64,000 nucleotides of DNA from positions 50,444 through 114,443 of the forward strand of contig JBBQGM010000003.1 in the NCBI GenBank assembly GCA_038322995.1, in the 5' to 3' direction. Under the pieces are notes generated by a model that saw nothing but the letters and a program-made list of their open reading frames with translations, was not told the DNA's origin and did no database searches. The position numbers were made by a program, and so were the translations under genes. Positions 22,501 through 31,637 of this stretch are shown piece by piece. Origin of the DNA: QHXQ01 sp038322995 (GTDB taxonomy: Bacteria > Acidobacteriota > Blastocatellia > Pyrinomonadales > Pyrinomonadaceae). Within the stretch, counting starts at the first letter, position 1. Every line of letters begins with the position of its first letter.

Positions 22501-23883
22501 ATGACACGGCAAGAACGTACTAATAGACAGACGACGAACGGCAACGGGCGCGTTGTGCAACAGCGCATGCAAGGCAAACTTGGGAGCAAGCCAAAAAGTG
22601 CGGCCGCCCGACCGCAACGGGCGCGCACGGCCGGGCCGGAACAGCTTGCTCCTGCGAGCGAGTTCGATGCCGACTTGATCGTGTTGTCGCATCTGCGCTG
22701 GGATTTCGTTTATCAACGGCCGCAACATCTGCTAAGCCGATGTGCGAAACAACGCCGCGTCTTCTTCATCGAAGAGCCGATCTATGGTCAGGGGCCGATG
22801 CGTTTAGACGTGAGCCAACGCGAAGACAACTTGCACGTCGTCGTGCCGCACCTGCCGGAAGGGTTGGCGAACGAGGGCGCGGTCGAAGCGATTCAGCAGG
22901 CGCTCGTTGAGCGTCTGTTCGTGGAGCAAGGAGTCACGGACTACGTGCTCTGGTACTACACGCCGATGGCCTTGGGTTGGACGCGCCACTTGAAGCCGCG
23001 TGCCACCGTCTACGATTGCATGGACGAACTCTCGGCTTTCAAACACGCGCCGCTCTCTTTGCGCGAGCGTGAGGCAGAGTTGTTCAGCCGCGCCGATCTC
23101 GTCTTCACCGGCGGGCAGAGTTTGTACGAAGCGAAGCGCACGCAACACGCGAACGTCTATGCGTTTCCAAGTAGTATTGATCACGCGCACTTTGCGCAAG
23201 CGCGCGCACAGATGAACGAACCCGCGGATCAGTCCAGCATTTCGTATCCGCGCATCGGCTTCTTCGGTGTGCTGGATGAACGGCTCGACATAGAGTTGCT
23301 CGACGGGATCGCCGCCGCTCGCCCCGACTGGCAGATTGTAATGATTGGCCCCATCGTCAAGATCGACGAAGCCGATCTGCCGCGGCGCGCGAACATACAT
23401 TATCTCGGCAGCAAGTCTTACAAGGAACTGCCCGCGTACATCGCCGGTTGGGACGTGGCTGCCTTGCTGTTCGCGCGCAACGAGCATACGCAATTCATCA
23501 GCCCGACGAAGACGCCCGAATATCTGGCCGCCGGCAAGCCCGTCGTTTCAACCTCGATCCGCGATGTGGTGCGACCCTACGGTGAGCTGAACCTCGTGCG
23601 GATTGCCGACGACGCGGCCGAGTTTGTCCGCGCGGCGGCTGAGCTTGGCATGGATGAGCAGGTTGAGCGTGGCGCATGGCTCGCGCGTGTGGATGCGTTT
23701 CTGGCCCGCAACTCGTGGGACAAGACGTGGCAGCAGATGGCCGAGTTGATCGGCGAAGTGGTCGCGGCCCGGCAGCCTGAACGCGCACTAGCAGCGGCGG
23801 CAGCGCACAGCGCAGGCGCGACGATGCAACGGGCCGGTGTGCTGCGCCCGGCGACGGTTAACGTTTTTTCAGCCGCCGACTAG
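22501..23883 (+). CDS. Glycosyltransferase (GT-B/family 1-like)
   Basis: A 460-residue predicted cytoplasmic glycosyltransferase. After a disordered basic N-terminus (about 1-55) comes DLIVLSHLRWDFVYQRPQHL, a typical start for a group of family 1 transferases, then a C-terminal Rossmann half with PRIGFFGVLDERLD, NIHYLGSKSYKELPAYIAG, and the nucleotide-sugar site region around SPTKTPEYLAAGKPVVST. It heads an operon with UDP-galactopyranose mutase, so it may transfer galactofuranose or another sugar of the same glycan. AAGGAG lies six bases before the ATG. Confidence 0.88.
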   Translation: MTRQERTNRQTTNGNGRVVQQRMQGKLGSKPKSAAARPQRARTAGPEQLAPASEFDADLIVLSHLRWDFVYQRPQHLLSRCAKQRRVFFIEEPIYGQGPMRLDVSQREDNLHVVVPHLPEGLANEGAVEAIQQALVERLFVEQGVTDYVLWYYTPMALGWTRHLKPRATVYDCMDELSAFKHAPLSLREREAELFSRADLVFTGGQSLYEAKRTQHANVYAFPSSIDHAHFAQARAQMNEPADQSSISYPRIGFFGVLDERLDIELLDGIAAARPDWQIVMIGPIVKIDEADLPRRANIHYLGSKSYKELPAYIAGWDVAALLFARNEHTQFISPTKTPEYLAAGKPVVSTSIRDVVRPYGELNLVRIADDAAEFVRAAAELGMDEQVERGAWLARVDAFLARNSWDKTWQQMAELIGEVVAARQPERALAAAAAHSAGATMQRAGVLRPATVNVFSAAD

Positions 23884-23905
23884 GCCAGCGCGGAAGCAGT
23901 AGAGC

Positions 23906-25021
23906 ATGTTCGATTATTTGATCGTAGGCGCGGGCTACGCCGGCAGTGTGCTGGCGGAGCGACTGGCGCGCGCCGCGAAGAAGAAAGTTTTGCTCGTTGA
24001 TCGCCGGCCGCACATTGGCGGTAACGCTTACGATCACTACAACGATGCGGGCGTGCTCGTCCACAAGTATGGGCCGCACATCTTTCACACCAACTCGCGT
24101 GACGTGTTCGAGTACCTGTCGCAATTCACCGAATGGCGCGCGTACCAGCATCGTGTACTGGCGAGTGTGGACGGGCAGTTGCTGCCGATCCCGATCAATC
24201 TCGACACGATCAATCGTTACTACGGCGTCAATCTCACCTCATTCGAGGTCGAAGGTTTTCTGGCCAAGATGGCTGAGCCGCGCGAACGGATTCGCACGAG
24301 CGAGGATGTCGTCGTCAGCCGCGTCGGGCGCGAGTTATACGAGAAGTTCTTTCGCAACTACACGCGCAAACAGTGGGGGCTTGACCCGTCGGAGTTGGAT
24401 GCGTCGGTAACGGCGCGGGTGCCGATCCGGACGAACCGCGATGATCGTTATTTCACAGACACGTATCAGGCGATGCCGCTCCACGGCTACACGCGCATGT
24501 TCGAGAACATGCTCGATCACCCGAACATACACGTGCTGCTCAACACTGATTACCGCGACGTGGAACGCTTCATCCCGTACCGCGAAATGATCTACACAGG
24601 GCCGGTGGACGAGTATTTCGATTTGCGGTTTGGCAAGTTGCCGTATCGCTCGCTTGAATTCAAACACGAGACGCACGACACGGGCATTTATCAAAGCGCG
24701 CCGGTCGTGAACTACCCGAACGATTATTTGTACACACGCATCACCGAGTTCAAATATCTGACGGGACAGGAGCACAAGCGGACGAGTATCGTCTATGAAT
24801 TTCCGCGTGCGGAGGGCGATCCTTATTATCCTGTGCCGCGCCCGGAGAACGCGGAGTTGTACGCGCAGTATAAAGAGTTGGCGGACAAGACAAAGGGCGT
24901 CTGGTTCGTCGGCCGGTTGGCGACCTACAAGTATTATAACCAGGATCAAGTGGTGGCGCAGGCGCTGACGACTTATAAGAAGCTCAGCGGCGCGAACGAC
25001 GACGACAACGCGCAGGCTTGA
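23906..25021 (+). CDS. glf: UDP-galactopyranose mutase
   Basis: A flavoenzyme that interconverts UDP-galactopyranose and UDP-galactofuranose, supplying Galf for surface glycans. The FAD-binding GAGYAGSVLAERLA (about residues 8-21), VDRRPHIGGNAYD, YGPHIFHTNS, the substrate-site segments NYTRKQWG and RIPIRTN-like VPIRTNRDDRYF, and a C-terminal FVGRLATYKYYNQD with FAD contacts are all present in 371 residues. It is 22 bases downstream of the glycosyltransferase and 58 upstream of the glycoside hydrolase. Confidence 0.96.
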   Translation: MFDYLIVGAGYAGSVLAERLARAAKKKVLLVDRRPHIGGNAYDHYNDAGVLVHKYGPHIFHTNSRDVFEYLSQFTEWRAYQHRVLASVDGQLLPIPINLDTINRYYGVNLTSFEVEGFLAKMAEPRERIRTSEDVVVSRVGRELYEKFFRNYTRKQWGLDPSELDASVTARVPIRTNRDDRYFTDTYQAMPLHGYTRMFENMLDHPNIHVLLNTDYRDVERFIPYREMIYTGPVDEYFDLRFGKLPYRSLEFKHETHDTGIYQSAPVVNYPNDYLYTRITEFKYLTGQEHKRTSIVYEFPRAEGDPYYPVPRPENAELYAQYKELADKTKGVWFVGRLATYKYYNQDQVVAQALTTYKKLSGANDDDNAQA

Positions 25022-25079
25022 GTCGTCCCCGAAGTTTTCTTGCACGTCAGCCTTTTGTTCGTTGCCGCCAGAGACGGCT

Positions 25080-26279
25080 ATGAAGGGCGAAAGGCGCGGT
25101 GTTACAGCAGTGTTCAGCAGCTTCTTTCTCGCCGGCTTCGAGTCGGCCACAGGTTACAACGCGCACTGCGAATGGTTCGACCAGATCGCAGCCACCGAGC
25201 ACGACCGGCGCGCGGACGAGGACTATCGCTTATTGGGCGAAGCGAATATCCGCGCCGCGCGCGAGGCCGTACGCTGGCCCCTGGTGGACGTGCGCGGGCG
25301 CTACGACTTCTCATCCGTCGTCCCGCTCATCTATGCCGCGCGCCGGCACAACGTTGAACTCATCTACGATCTCTTTCACTTCGGCTATCCGCCGGACGTT
25401 GATCTCTTTGCGGCTGATTTTCCCGCCCGCTTCGCCGCTTACGCTTACGCGGCCACGCGCTTTCTGGCCGCCCACACGGACGGCCAGCTTTACATTACGC
25501 CGATCAACGAGCCTTCATATTTTGCCTGGGCGGCAGGCGAGGCGGGCTTGTTCGCGCCGCACGCGCACGGGCGCGGGTGGGAGTTGAAGGTCTGTCTGCT
25601 CCGGGGTGCGATACAAGCTATCGGGGCCATTCGTGCGGCGTGCGCGGACGCGCGCATCGTGAACGTCGATTCACTCTGTCGCGTAGTCGCGCCATTTGAG
25701 CGGCCGGACTTGCAGCGTGAGGCGGACGAGTTTAACGACGGCGCGGTGATGCAAGGCTGGGACATGCTGGCCGGGCGGCTGTTGCCGGAACTTGGCGGCA
25801 GCCCGCGCCACTTGGACATCGTTGGTATCAATTATTATTGGACGAATCAGTGGGAATTAAACCGTGCGGGCTTACCGCTTGAAGACAATGATCCGCGGCG
25901 TTGGCCGCTGCGCAAACTGGTGCGCGCGGTTTGGGAGCGTTACCGTTGCGCGGACATTTTGATCACGGAGACGAGTCACGTAGGCGACATGCGCCCCGTC
26001 TGGCTGCGCGAGTTGACAGATGAGGCTGAAGCATTGCTGCGTGAGGGTGTGCCGTTGCGCGGCGTCTGTCTGTATCCCGTCCTTGGCATGCCCGAATGGC
26101 ATAACCGGCAGCAGTGGACGCAGATGGGCTTGTGGGACTTAGCGCCCGAAGTTGACGGTCTGCGCCGTGTAGCGCACGCGCCGATGCAGGCGGCCTTCCA
26201 CGTAGCGCAAATGCAACTTGCAGCGCTGCATGCGGACGTGAATCGCCCGGTCGTGCATGCCGCCGCCGTTGCTGCGTGA
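25080..26279 (+). CDS. Glycoside hydrolase, GH1-like beta-glycosidase
   Basis: A TIM-barrel enzyme of 399 residues related to GH1 beta-glucosidases. The acid/base motif is in ITPINEPSYFAWAAGE (NEP), preceded by a strand with IYDLFHFGYP; DIVGINYYWTNQW matches the GH1 strand before the nucleophile; the nucleophile Glu is probably in ILITETSH. No signal peptide is seen, so it acts in the cytoplasm or is the hydrolase part of a biosynthetic unit. Similar modules occur fused to sugar reductases in surface-glycan loci. The ATG at 25080 is preferred to a TTG at 25062. Confidence 0.8.
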   Translation: MKGERRGVTAVFSSFFLAGFESATGYNAHCEWFDQIAATEHDRRADEDYRLLGEANIRAAREAVRWPLVDVRGRYDFSSVVPLIYAARRHNVELIYDLFHFGYPPDVDLFAADFPARFAAYAYAATRFLAAHTDGQLYITPINEPSYFAWAAGEAGLFAPHAHGRGWELKVCLLRGAIQAIGAIRAACADARIVNVDSLCRVVAPFERPDLQREADEFNDGAVMQGWDMLAGRLLPELGGSPRHLDIVGINYYWTNQWELNRAGLPLEDNDPRRWPLRKLVRAVWERYRCADILITETSHVGDMRPVWLRELTDEAEALLREGVPLRGVCLYPVLGMPEWHNRQQWTQMGLWDLAPEVDGLRRVAHAPMQAAFHVAQMQLAALHADVNRPVVHAAAVAA

Positions 26280-26404
26280 TACGGCACACTGTTTGTTTAA
26301 GCGCGGGAGAGCATTAAAACGCGAGTCGTTTTAGGACAAGCGACGGGCTATTGGTGCGTCGCGGGGCCGAAACTTTTGACAGGCATTGATGAAGGAGAAA
26401 TATC

Positions 26405-27181
26405 ATGGCAGCAAATGACACGACACTGACCCAGGCAATGATCGACCGGGGCGAAGCACCGGCTGCGGGGCGTAGCGGGATGAACGTCGGTGAGACGGAG
26501 CGTTGGGCTTCGATGATTGGCGGCGGCGCGCTCGCGCTCTACGGGTTGACGCGCGGCTCGCTCGGCGGCGTGACGCTGGCGCTCGTCGGCGGCGCGTTGC
26601 TCTATCGCGGCGTCAGCGGGCAGTGCGATCTTTATCAAGCGATTGGCGTCAACACGGCAGAGCGCGCGGATGCGAACCCGAACGTGAGCGTGCAGGGCGG
26701 ACAGGGCATAAAGGTTGAGCAGAGCACGATGATCAATAAGTCGCCGGCCGAGTTGTATCGCTTCTGGCGCAATTTCGAGAATCTGCCGCGCTTTATGAGT
26801 CACGTCCAAGAAGTGCGCGTGAGCGACCCGCAGCATTCGCATTGGATCGTAAACGGGCCGGCCGGCACGTCGGTGGAATGGGATGCGGAGGTCTATAACG
26901 AGAAAGAGAACGAGTTGATCGCGTGGCGCTCGCTTGCGGGCGCGGACGTGGACAACGCCGGCTCGGTGCATTTTGTGGCGGCACCGGATGGGCGCGGGAC
27001 AGAGGTGCGCGTCGCGCTCAAATACGATCCACCGGCGGGCACGGTTGGCGCGCTGGTCGCGCGGCTGTTCGGCGAAAACCCCGAACAACAGATCGCAGAC
27101 GACCTGCACCGCTTCAAGCAAGTCATGGAAGCGGGCGAAGTGCCGACGACCACGGGACAGCCTTCGGGGCGTAGCACATAG
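26405..27181 (+). CDS. DUF2892 membrane segment fused to SRPBCC (cyclase/dehydrase-like) domain
   Basis: A 258-residue protein. Residues about 28-75 contain two hydrophobic helices (WASMIGGGALALYGLTRG, GVTLALVGGALLYRG), typical of the DUF2892 membrane module. From about 100 to 240 there is a START-like SRPBCC domain (IKVEQSTMINKSPAELYRFWRNFENLPRFM, RGTEVRVALKYDPPAG), a fold that binds lipids or polyketide-like ligands in a deep pocket. This pairing is common in stress-associated genes of many bacteria. AAGGAG precedes the ATG by nine bases. A short hydrophilic protein follows. Confidence 0.85.
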   Translation: MAANDTTLTQAMIDRGEAPAAGRSGMNVGETERWASMIGGGALALYGLTRGSLGGVTLALVGGALLYRGVSGQCDLYQAIGVNTAERADANPNVSVQGGQGIKVEQSTMINKSPAELYRFWRNFENLPRFMSHVQEVRVSDPQHSHWIVNGPAGTSVEWDAEVYNEKENELIAWRSLAGADVDNAGSVHFVAAPDGRGTEVRVALKYDPPAGTVGALVARLFGENPEQQIADDLHRFKQVMEAGEVPTTTGQPSGRST

Positions 27182-27198
27182 CAGGGAAATAACCAAAC

Positions 27199-27226
27199 GG
27201 TAGGCGGTAGGCAGTTTGCTGCTTAT
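27199..27226. repeat. Short heptad repeat
   Basis: GGTAGGC, GGTAGGC, AGTTTGC, TGCTTAT in 7-base register, 18 bases after the preceding stop codon. Confidence 0.5.
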
Positions 27227-27254
27227 CGCCTGCTGTGCGAAGGAGCACATTGAA

Positions 27255-27419
27255 ATGGCAGATAAAGAACGTGAGCAGGACGAGCGCGTCGGGCACGACA
27301 GCACGACGATGCCCGGCGGCGAGAAGGAGTTGACCGGCGATCCGGGGCGCACGCCCGGCACGGCGGAGGGCGACCGGCGCACGGTCGAAGAGGATTTGCG
27401 GCAGAAGGGACAGGCTTAG
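27255..27419 (+). CDS. Small hydrophilic protein
   Basis: A 54-residue, highly charged and probably disordered protein (MADKEREQDERVGHDS... ending RQKGQA), with no Cys and no hydrophobic core. An AAGGAG sequence 11 bases upstream supports the ATG at 27255. It resembles small stress-related hydrophilic proteins only in composition. It probably shares an mRNA with the SRPBCC gene. Confidence 0.55.
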   Translation: MADKEREQDERVGHDSTTMPGGEKELTGDPGRTPGTAEGDRRTVEEDLRQKGQA

Positions 27420-27443
27420 CGCGGCTAGTCTGGCTGTGCCTAC

Positions 27444-27478
27444 GGGTCGGAACGCGATGGTCACGCGCGTCCCGACCC
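27444..27478 (+). terminator. Putative terminator hairpin
   Basis: GGGTCGGAACGCG (27444-27456) pairs with 27466-27478 over 13 bp with one mismatch and a 9-base loop; a T-rich stretch ATTTGTTTG follows at 27481. It would end the SRPBCC transcript. The rest of 27420-27853 holds only a promoter. Confidence 0.6.
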
Positions 27479-27687
27479 CGATTTGTTTGTGCTTGAAGAA
27501 AGTTCGGCTTTTCTCACCTACCAGCCGTCTAAGGGGTTGTTTGGGCGGTTCTGCTTCCATTTACCTCGCAGGCTGTTAAGCACACGCGCGAGGCAGTTAA
27601 TCCAAGGGGTAATTCAACAGCTAAGGGCGGCCGGATGGGAGTTAAACTCCGCCTGCTGCCCTGCGCGGGGCACGCATGAAAAATCAC

Positions 27688-27715
27688 TTGGCTTTCCCGC
27701 CCGGTATGCTATATT
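27688..27715 (+). promoter_or_regulatory. Putative promoter of the DUF1800 gene
   Basis: TTGGCT (27688-27693) and TATATT (27710-27715) with a 16-base spacer. Confidence 0.4.
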
Positions 27716-27853
27716 CGAGTTACCCCGGATCGGCGAGCAAGCGATCTAAATCTCACACCAGCAGCCCCAAACTAAAAAATTGCATGGCCTCATCCCGACA
27801 TTAAGATGATGGACGCCGCGCGCTCTATCAGCACCGGCGGAGATGGAAACACG

Positions 27854-30019
27854 ATGGCCAACATAGCTTCTTTTCGTGCGCGGCAGTGGCGACTATTGCC
27901 GCTCTGCCTTTTGCTACTATGGTGTGGTGGGCTGTGCAGCGTCGCTGCACAAACCCGCCCGCCCATCATTATTACTGATGCGGCCAGCACGCGCGCCCTG
28001 GCGCTTGATGCGCTCTCGCGCGTGCGCGATCCGCTCCCGACAAACACGCTCGCGTTCACCGCGGGCGCGGACACACGGACGCGCGTCCTGTTCTTCGTGC
28101 TGAATCTCGACTTGCTGCCCGGCGAGGGCGTGAGCGCGCTCAGTGTCGATGGCGAAGACAGCACGCATCGTTTCTATAAATTCAAAGTTGAGGACGTGCG
28201 CCCCGTGCCCGGCTTCGAGGGCCTGCAACAGATAATCGTGCGCTTGAGCGACGACATCGGCGACGTGGGCGATGTCCTCTTGCGCCTGAATCTGCACGGC
28301 GTGGCCAGCAATCGCGTGCGCATCAGTGTCGGGCACACAGGCGGCACAATCGCGGACGATGCCGGCTCCGCGCCGAGTCCCGCGCCCAACGTGCCGCCCG
28401 CGCCGACGCCGACACCGACGCCCAACGCTTACACCGGCGCGGCGAGCGATGCCGATACCGTCCGCTTCCTTGAGCAAACCACCTGGGGGCCGACGCCCGC
28501 CGAAGTCGCGCGCGTCAAAGTTATCGGCTTCAACGCGTATCTCAACGAGCAGTTCAATCTGGCAGCGTCGAGCTATCCGACGCTGCCGCTCATGCCCACG
28601 GATACGGGTACGGGCTGTCCGCAGACAGACCAGACGCAACGCACCGTCTGCCAGCGCGACAACTATTCGATGTACCCGCTGCAACTGAAACTCTTCACAA
28701 ACGCGATGTACGGGCCCGACCAGTTGCGCCAGCGCGTGGCCTTTGCGCTGCACAAGATCATCGTCGTGTCGGGCCGCGACACGCAGCAGCCGAGTTGGAT
28801 GGCGTCATACCTGCAAGCGATAGATCGCGACGCCTTCGGCAACTTCCGCCAGTTGTTACAAGACATCACGCTCAACCCGACGATGGGCGAGTATCTCGAC
28901 ATGCGCGGCAACACGAAGACCGCGCCGAACGAGAACTACGCGCGCGAGATTCTGCAACTCTTCTCTGTCGGCCTCGATCAGTTGAGCCCAGACGGCACGC
29001 CGGTACTTGATGCCCAAGGCAATCGCATTCCGACTTACGACCAGACGACGATCACCACCTTCGCGCGCGTCTTCACCGGTTGGAATCTCGCGGCGGCAAA
29101 GACGACAGTCATCAACGGCACGCCGCTCCAAGTGCCCAACTATCAAGACCCGATGGTGGTCGCCAACGAGAACAATCACGACAAGAATCCTAAGGTGTTG
29201 CTGCAATACAACGGCGCGATTTCGGGCCTGCCCGGAGGCCAAGTATCCGCGCAGGATTTGAGCGCGGCACTAGATAACATCTTCAATCACCCGAACGTCG
29301 GGCCGTTCATCGGCAAGGCGCTCATCCAGCAACTCGTGACGAGCAATCCCAGTCCCGCGTATGTGGCGCGCATTACCGCCGTCTTCAACAACAACGGGCA
29401 AGGCGTGCGCGGCGACTTAAAAGCAGTCGTGCGCGCCATCCTGCTCGACCCGGAAGCGCGCGGCGATGCGAAGACCGATCCGAACTACGGGCGGCTGCGC
29501 GAGCCGATCCAACTGATCACGAACATGCTGCGCGCCTACGACGCGAAGTCGTTCGACCGTGCGGCGAATAGCGACGGCTATCTGTCGCCGAACGCGGTCA
29601 CGCTCGACGAAGACCCGCTCCGCCCGCCCACCGTCTTCAGCTATTTCCCGGCCGACTACAACGTGCCCGGCACAGACCTGACCGGGCCGGAGTTTGGCAT
29701 CCTCTCGGCCACGACCAGTTTGCGCCGCGCGAACTTCATCAGCACGATTCTCTACGTCGGCATCGCGCGTTCCGCTGACACGGTGAACGGCAACGCACCG
29801 CAGGGGACGAAGATCGACGTGGCGGCCATGCAAGCGCTCGCCGGCAACCCGCAGCAACTCGTCAGCGCGCTTAACGCGCAGTTGATGCACGGCACGATGT
29901 CGGCGGCGATGAACGCGTCCATCGTGCAGGCGCTCGCGTCGGTCACAGACCCGCTCAAGCGCACGCGCATGGCGATCTATCTTGTCGCGACCTCGTCGCA
30001 GTATCAGGTGGAGAGGTAA
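27854..30019 (+). CDS. Secreted DUF1800 protein
   Basis: A 721-residue exported protein. The N-terminus at 27854 gives a classic signal peptide (RQWRLLPLCLLLLWCGGLCSVAAQ). Residues about 35-160 form a beta-rich region, then a Pro/Thr linker (PAPTPTPTPN), then the DUF1800 domain from about 180 onward: VRFLEQTTWGPTPAEV, NPTMGEYLDM, NENYAREILQLFSVG, NEGP-like HDKNPKVL and DPEARGD. DUF1800 proteins are almost always encoded with DUF1501, as here; their function is not established. Start alternatives are the ATGs at 27806 and 27809, which would put 16 extra residues before the signal peptide. Confidence 0.9.
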   Translation: MANIASFRARQWRLLPLCLLLLWCGGLCSVAAQTRPPIIITDAASTRALALDALSRVRDPLPTNTLAFTAGADTRTRVLFFVLNLDLLPGEGVSALSVDGEDSTHRFYKFKVEDVRPVPGFEGLQQIIVRLSDDIGDVGDVLLRLNLHGVASNRVRISVGHTGGTIADDAGSAPSPAPNVPPAPTPTPTPNAYTGAASDADTVRFLEQTTWGPTPAEVARVKVIGFNAYLNEQFNLAASSYPTLPLMPTDTGTGCPQTDQTQRTVCQRDNYSMYPLQLKLFTNAMYGPDQLRQRVAFALHKIIVVSGRDTQQPSWMASYLQAIDRDAFGNFRQLLQDITLNPTMGEYLDMRGNTKTAPNENYAREILQLFSVGLDQLSPDGTPVLDAQGNRIPTYDQTTITTFARVFTGWNLAAAKTTVINGTPLQVPNYQDPMVVANENNHDKNPKVLLQYNGAISGLPGGQVSAQDLSAALDNIFNHPNVGPFIGKALIQQLVTSNPSPAYVARITAVFNNNGQGVRGDLKAVVRAILLDPEARGDAKTDPNYGRLREPIQLITNMLRAYDAKSFDRAANSDGYLSPNAVTLDEDPLRPPTVFSYFPADYNVPGTDLTGPEFGILSATTSLRRANFISTILYVGIARSADTVNGNAPQGTKIDVAAMQALAGNPQQLVSALNAQLMHGTMSAAMNASIVQALASVTDPLKRTRMAIYLVATSSQYQVER

Positions 30020-30025
30020 ACATTC

Positions 30026-31546
30026 ATGGGCTTAACACGCAGAGACTTCTTCAAACGGACGGGGTGCGCGCTCGGCGCGACGGCCCTCTTATCGGGCCTC
30101 GAACAGTTCAGTCTGATCGACGCTTTCGCGCAAGCGCCGGCCGCCGTCACCGACTACAAGGCACTCGTCTGCATCTTCTTGAGCGGCGGCAACGACGGCA
30201 ACAACACCGTCATCCCCTACGACGACTACTCAGTCAGTGGTGGATATGACATAACTCGCAACGGGCCAACCGGCACCATCGGTCTTGGTATTCCAAAGTC
30301 GGCCTTGCTGCAAATCGCACCAAATAATCTGGGCGGCATCAAGTATGGCTTGCACCCGAATCTGTCGCCCGAAGTTGCTAATGCGACGACGAACGGCAAT
30401 CCGACGCCGCCGGGTCTGCTGCCGCTCTGGCAGGCGGGCAAAGTCGCCGTGCTGTGCAATGTCGGCACGCTCATTCAGCCGCTCACGCGCAGCAGTTATC
30501 AGTCCACGCCGAGCGCGCGGCCCTATCAGTTGTTCTCGCACTCGGATCAGGTGACGCAGCAACAGACCTCGATCTCGACCACGCCCACGCAACTCGGTTG
30601 GGGCGGGCGCATCTCGGACGTGTTGGCCAACATCAATGCCGCCTCGCCGTTGCCGATGGTCGTCTCCACGGCCGGGACAAGTTTGTTCACCACTGGCCAA
30701 CTCACCCGCCCGCTCTCGGTCGCAGCCGCACCAACCGCGCTCAATCAAGTGTTCGTGCTGGCTAACGACACACTGACGACAGCGGAAGCTACGACGCGCC
30801 GCACCGCTTTCGATCAGATTCGCAGCTATGATACCGGCGCGGCGCTCGTCAAAGCGTCGAGTGATACGACCACGCAGGCGCTGCTGACGAGCGCGGCTCT
30901 GAGCGCGGATCAGGTAATCGCCACGCCGTTCCCGTTCACTAATAACACCCCGAATGCAGGTCGAACCAACTTCACCTCGCTGGCCGGGCAACTCCTTCAA
31001 GTCGCTAAGCTGATCAAGTTCGCCCAGACCCAACCGGGCATCAAGCGGCAAATCTTTTTCTGTTCGCTCGGTGGCTTCGACACGCACACGAATCAAACGA
31101 GCGCCAATCCAACCAACCCGCTCGCGGGCGGCAATCAGGGTAATCTGCTGACGCAACTCAGCGCGGCGTTGAATGCATTCTATGCGGCCACGGTTGAGCT
31201 TGGCGTCGCGCAACAGGTGACGACGTTTACACAGGCGGATTTCGGTCGCACATTCCAGCCGGCGGGGTCAGGCGCGGCGACGGTCGGCTCGGATCATGGT
31301 TGGGGCAATCATCAGTTCATTATGGGCGGCTCGGTCTTGGGCGGTCGGTTCTATGGCACGTTCCCGACGCTCGCGCTCGGCGGCCCCGACGACACGGACA
31401 CGCGCGGGCGTTGGATCCCATCTACCGCCATCGATCAATATGCCGCCACGCTCGCGCGCTGGTATGGCGTCGCCGACGCGGACATCCCGACCATCTTCCC
31501 CTTCGTCGGCCGCTTCGCCACGTCAAACCTCGGCTTCCTTGGGTGA
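30026..31546 (+). CDS. Tat-exported DUF1501 protein
   Basis: A 506-residue protein with a twin-arginine signal (LTRRDFFKRTGCALGATALLSG), so it is folded before export. The DUF1501 domain, a sulfatase/alkaline-phosphatase-like fold, shows LVCIFLSGGNDGNN near residue 48, GLHPNLSPE, AVLCNVGTL, FCSLGGFDTHTNQ and SDHGWGNHQFIMGG, which contain the likely metal ligands. It starts six bases after the DUF1800 stop, so the two are in one operon. A catalytic activity has not been shown for this family. Confidence 0.92.
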   Translation: MGLTRRDFFKRTGCALGATALLSGLEQFSLIDAFAQAPAAVTDYKALVCIFLSGGNDGNNTVIPYDDYSVSGGYDITRNGPTGTIGLGIPKSALLQIAPNNLGGIKYGLHPNLSPEVANATTNGNPTPPGLLPLWQAGKVAVLCNVGTLIQPLTRSSYQSTPSARPYQLFSHSDQVTQQQTSISTTPTQLGWGGRISDVLANINAASPLPMVVSTAGTSLFTTGQLTRPLSVAAAPTALNQVFVLANDTLTTAEATTRRTAFDQIRSYDTGAALVKASSDTTTQALLTSAALSADQVIATPFPFTNNTPNAGRTNFTSLAGQLLQVAKLIKFAQTQPGIKRQIFFCSLGGFDTHTNQTSANPTNPLAGGNQGNLLTQLSAALNAFYAATVELGVAQQVTTFTQADFGRTFQPAGSGAATVGSDHGWGNHQFIMGGSVLGGRFYGTFPTLALGGPDDTDTRGRWIPSTAIDQYAATLARWYGVADADIPTIFPFVGRFATSNLGFLG

Positions 31547-31571
31547 AGGCAGCAACAGGCAATGCTAGAAG

Positions 31572-31629
31572 TATGAACGCGGAACGATGAACTGTGCTTC
31601 ATTCATCGTTCCGCGTTCCGCATTCATCG
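31572..31629. repeat. Inverted heptad repeat after the DUF1501 gene
   Basis: Left units (GAACGCG, GAACGAT, GAACTGT) and right units (TCATCGT, TCCGCGT, TCCGCAT, TCATCGT) are in 7-base register. Bases 31575-31591 pair exactly with 31602-31618 (17 bp, 10-base loop). It lies between the DUF1501 stop and the next ATG. Confidence 0.8.
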
Positions 31630-31637
31630 TTTAACTT

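Noticed and set aside
26316..26332. Terminator after the glycoside hydrolase
   Set aside because: The stem AAAACG/CGTTTT is only six pairs and mostly A-T; too weak to call.
27483..27749. 88-codon open frame before the DUF1800 gene
   Set aside because: Non-ATG start, no Shine-Dalgarno sequence and no coding composition; it overlaps the putative promoter.
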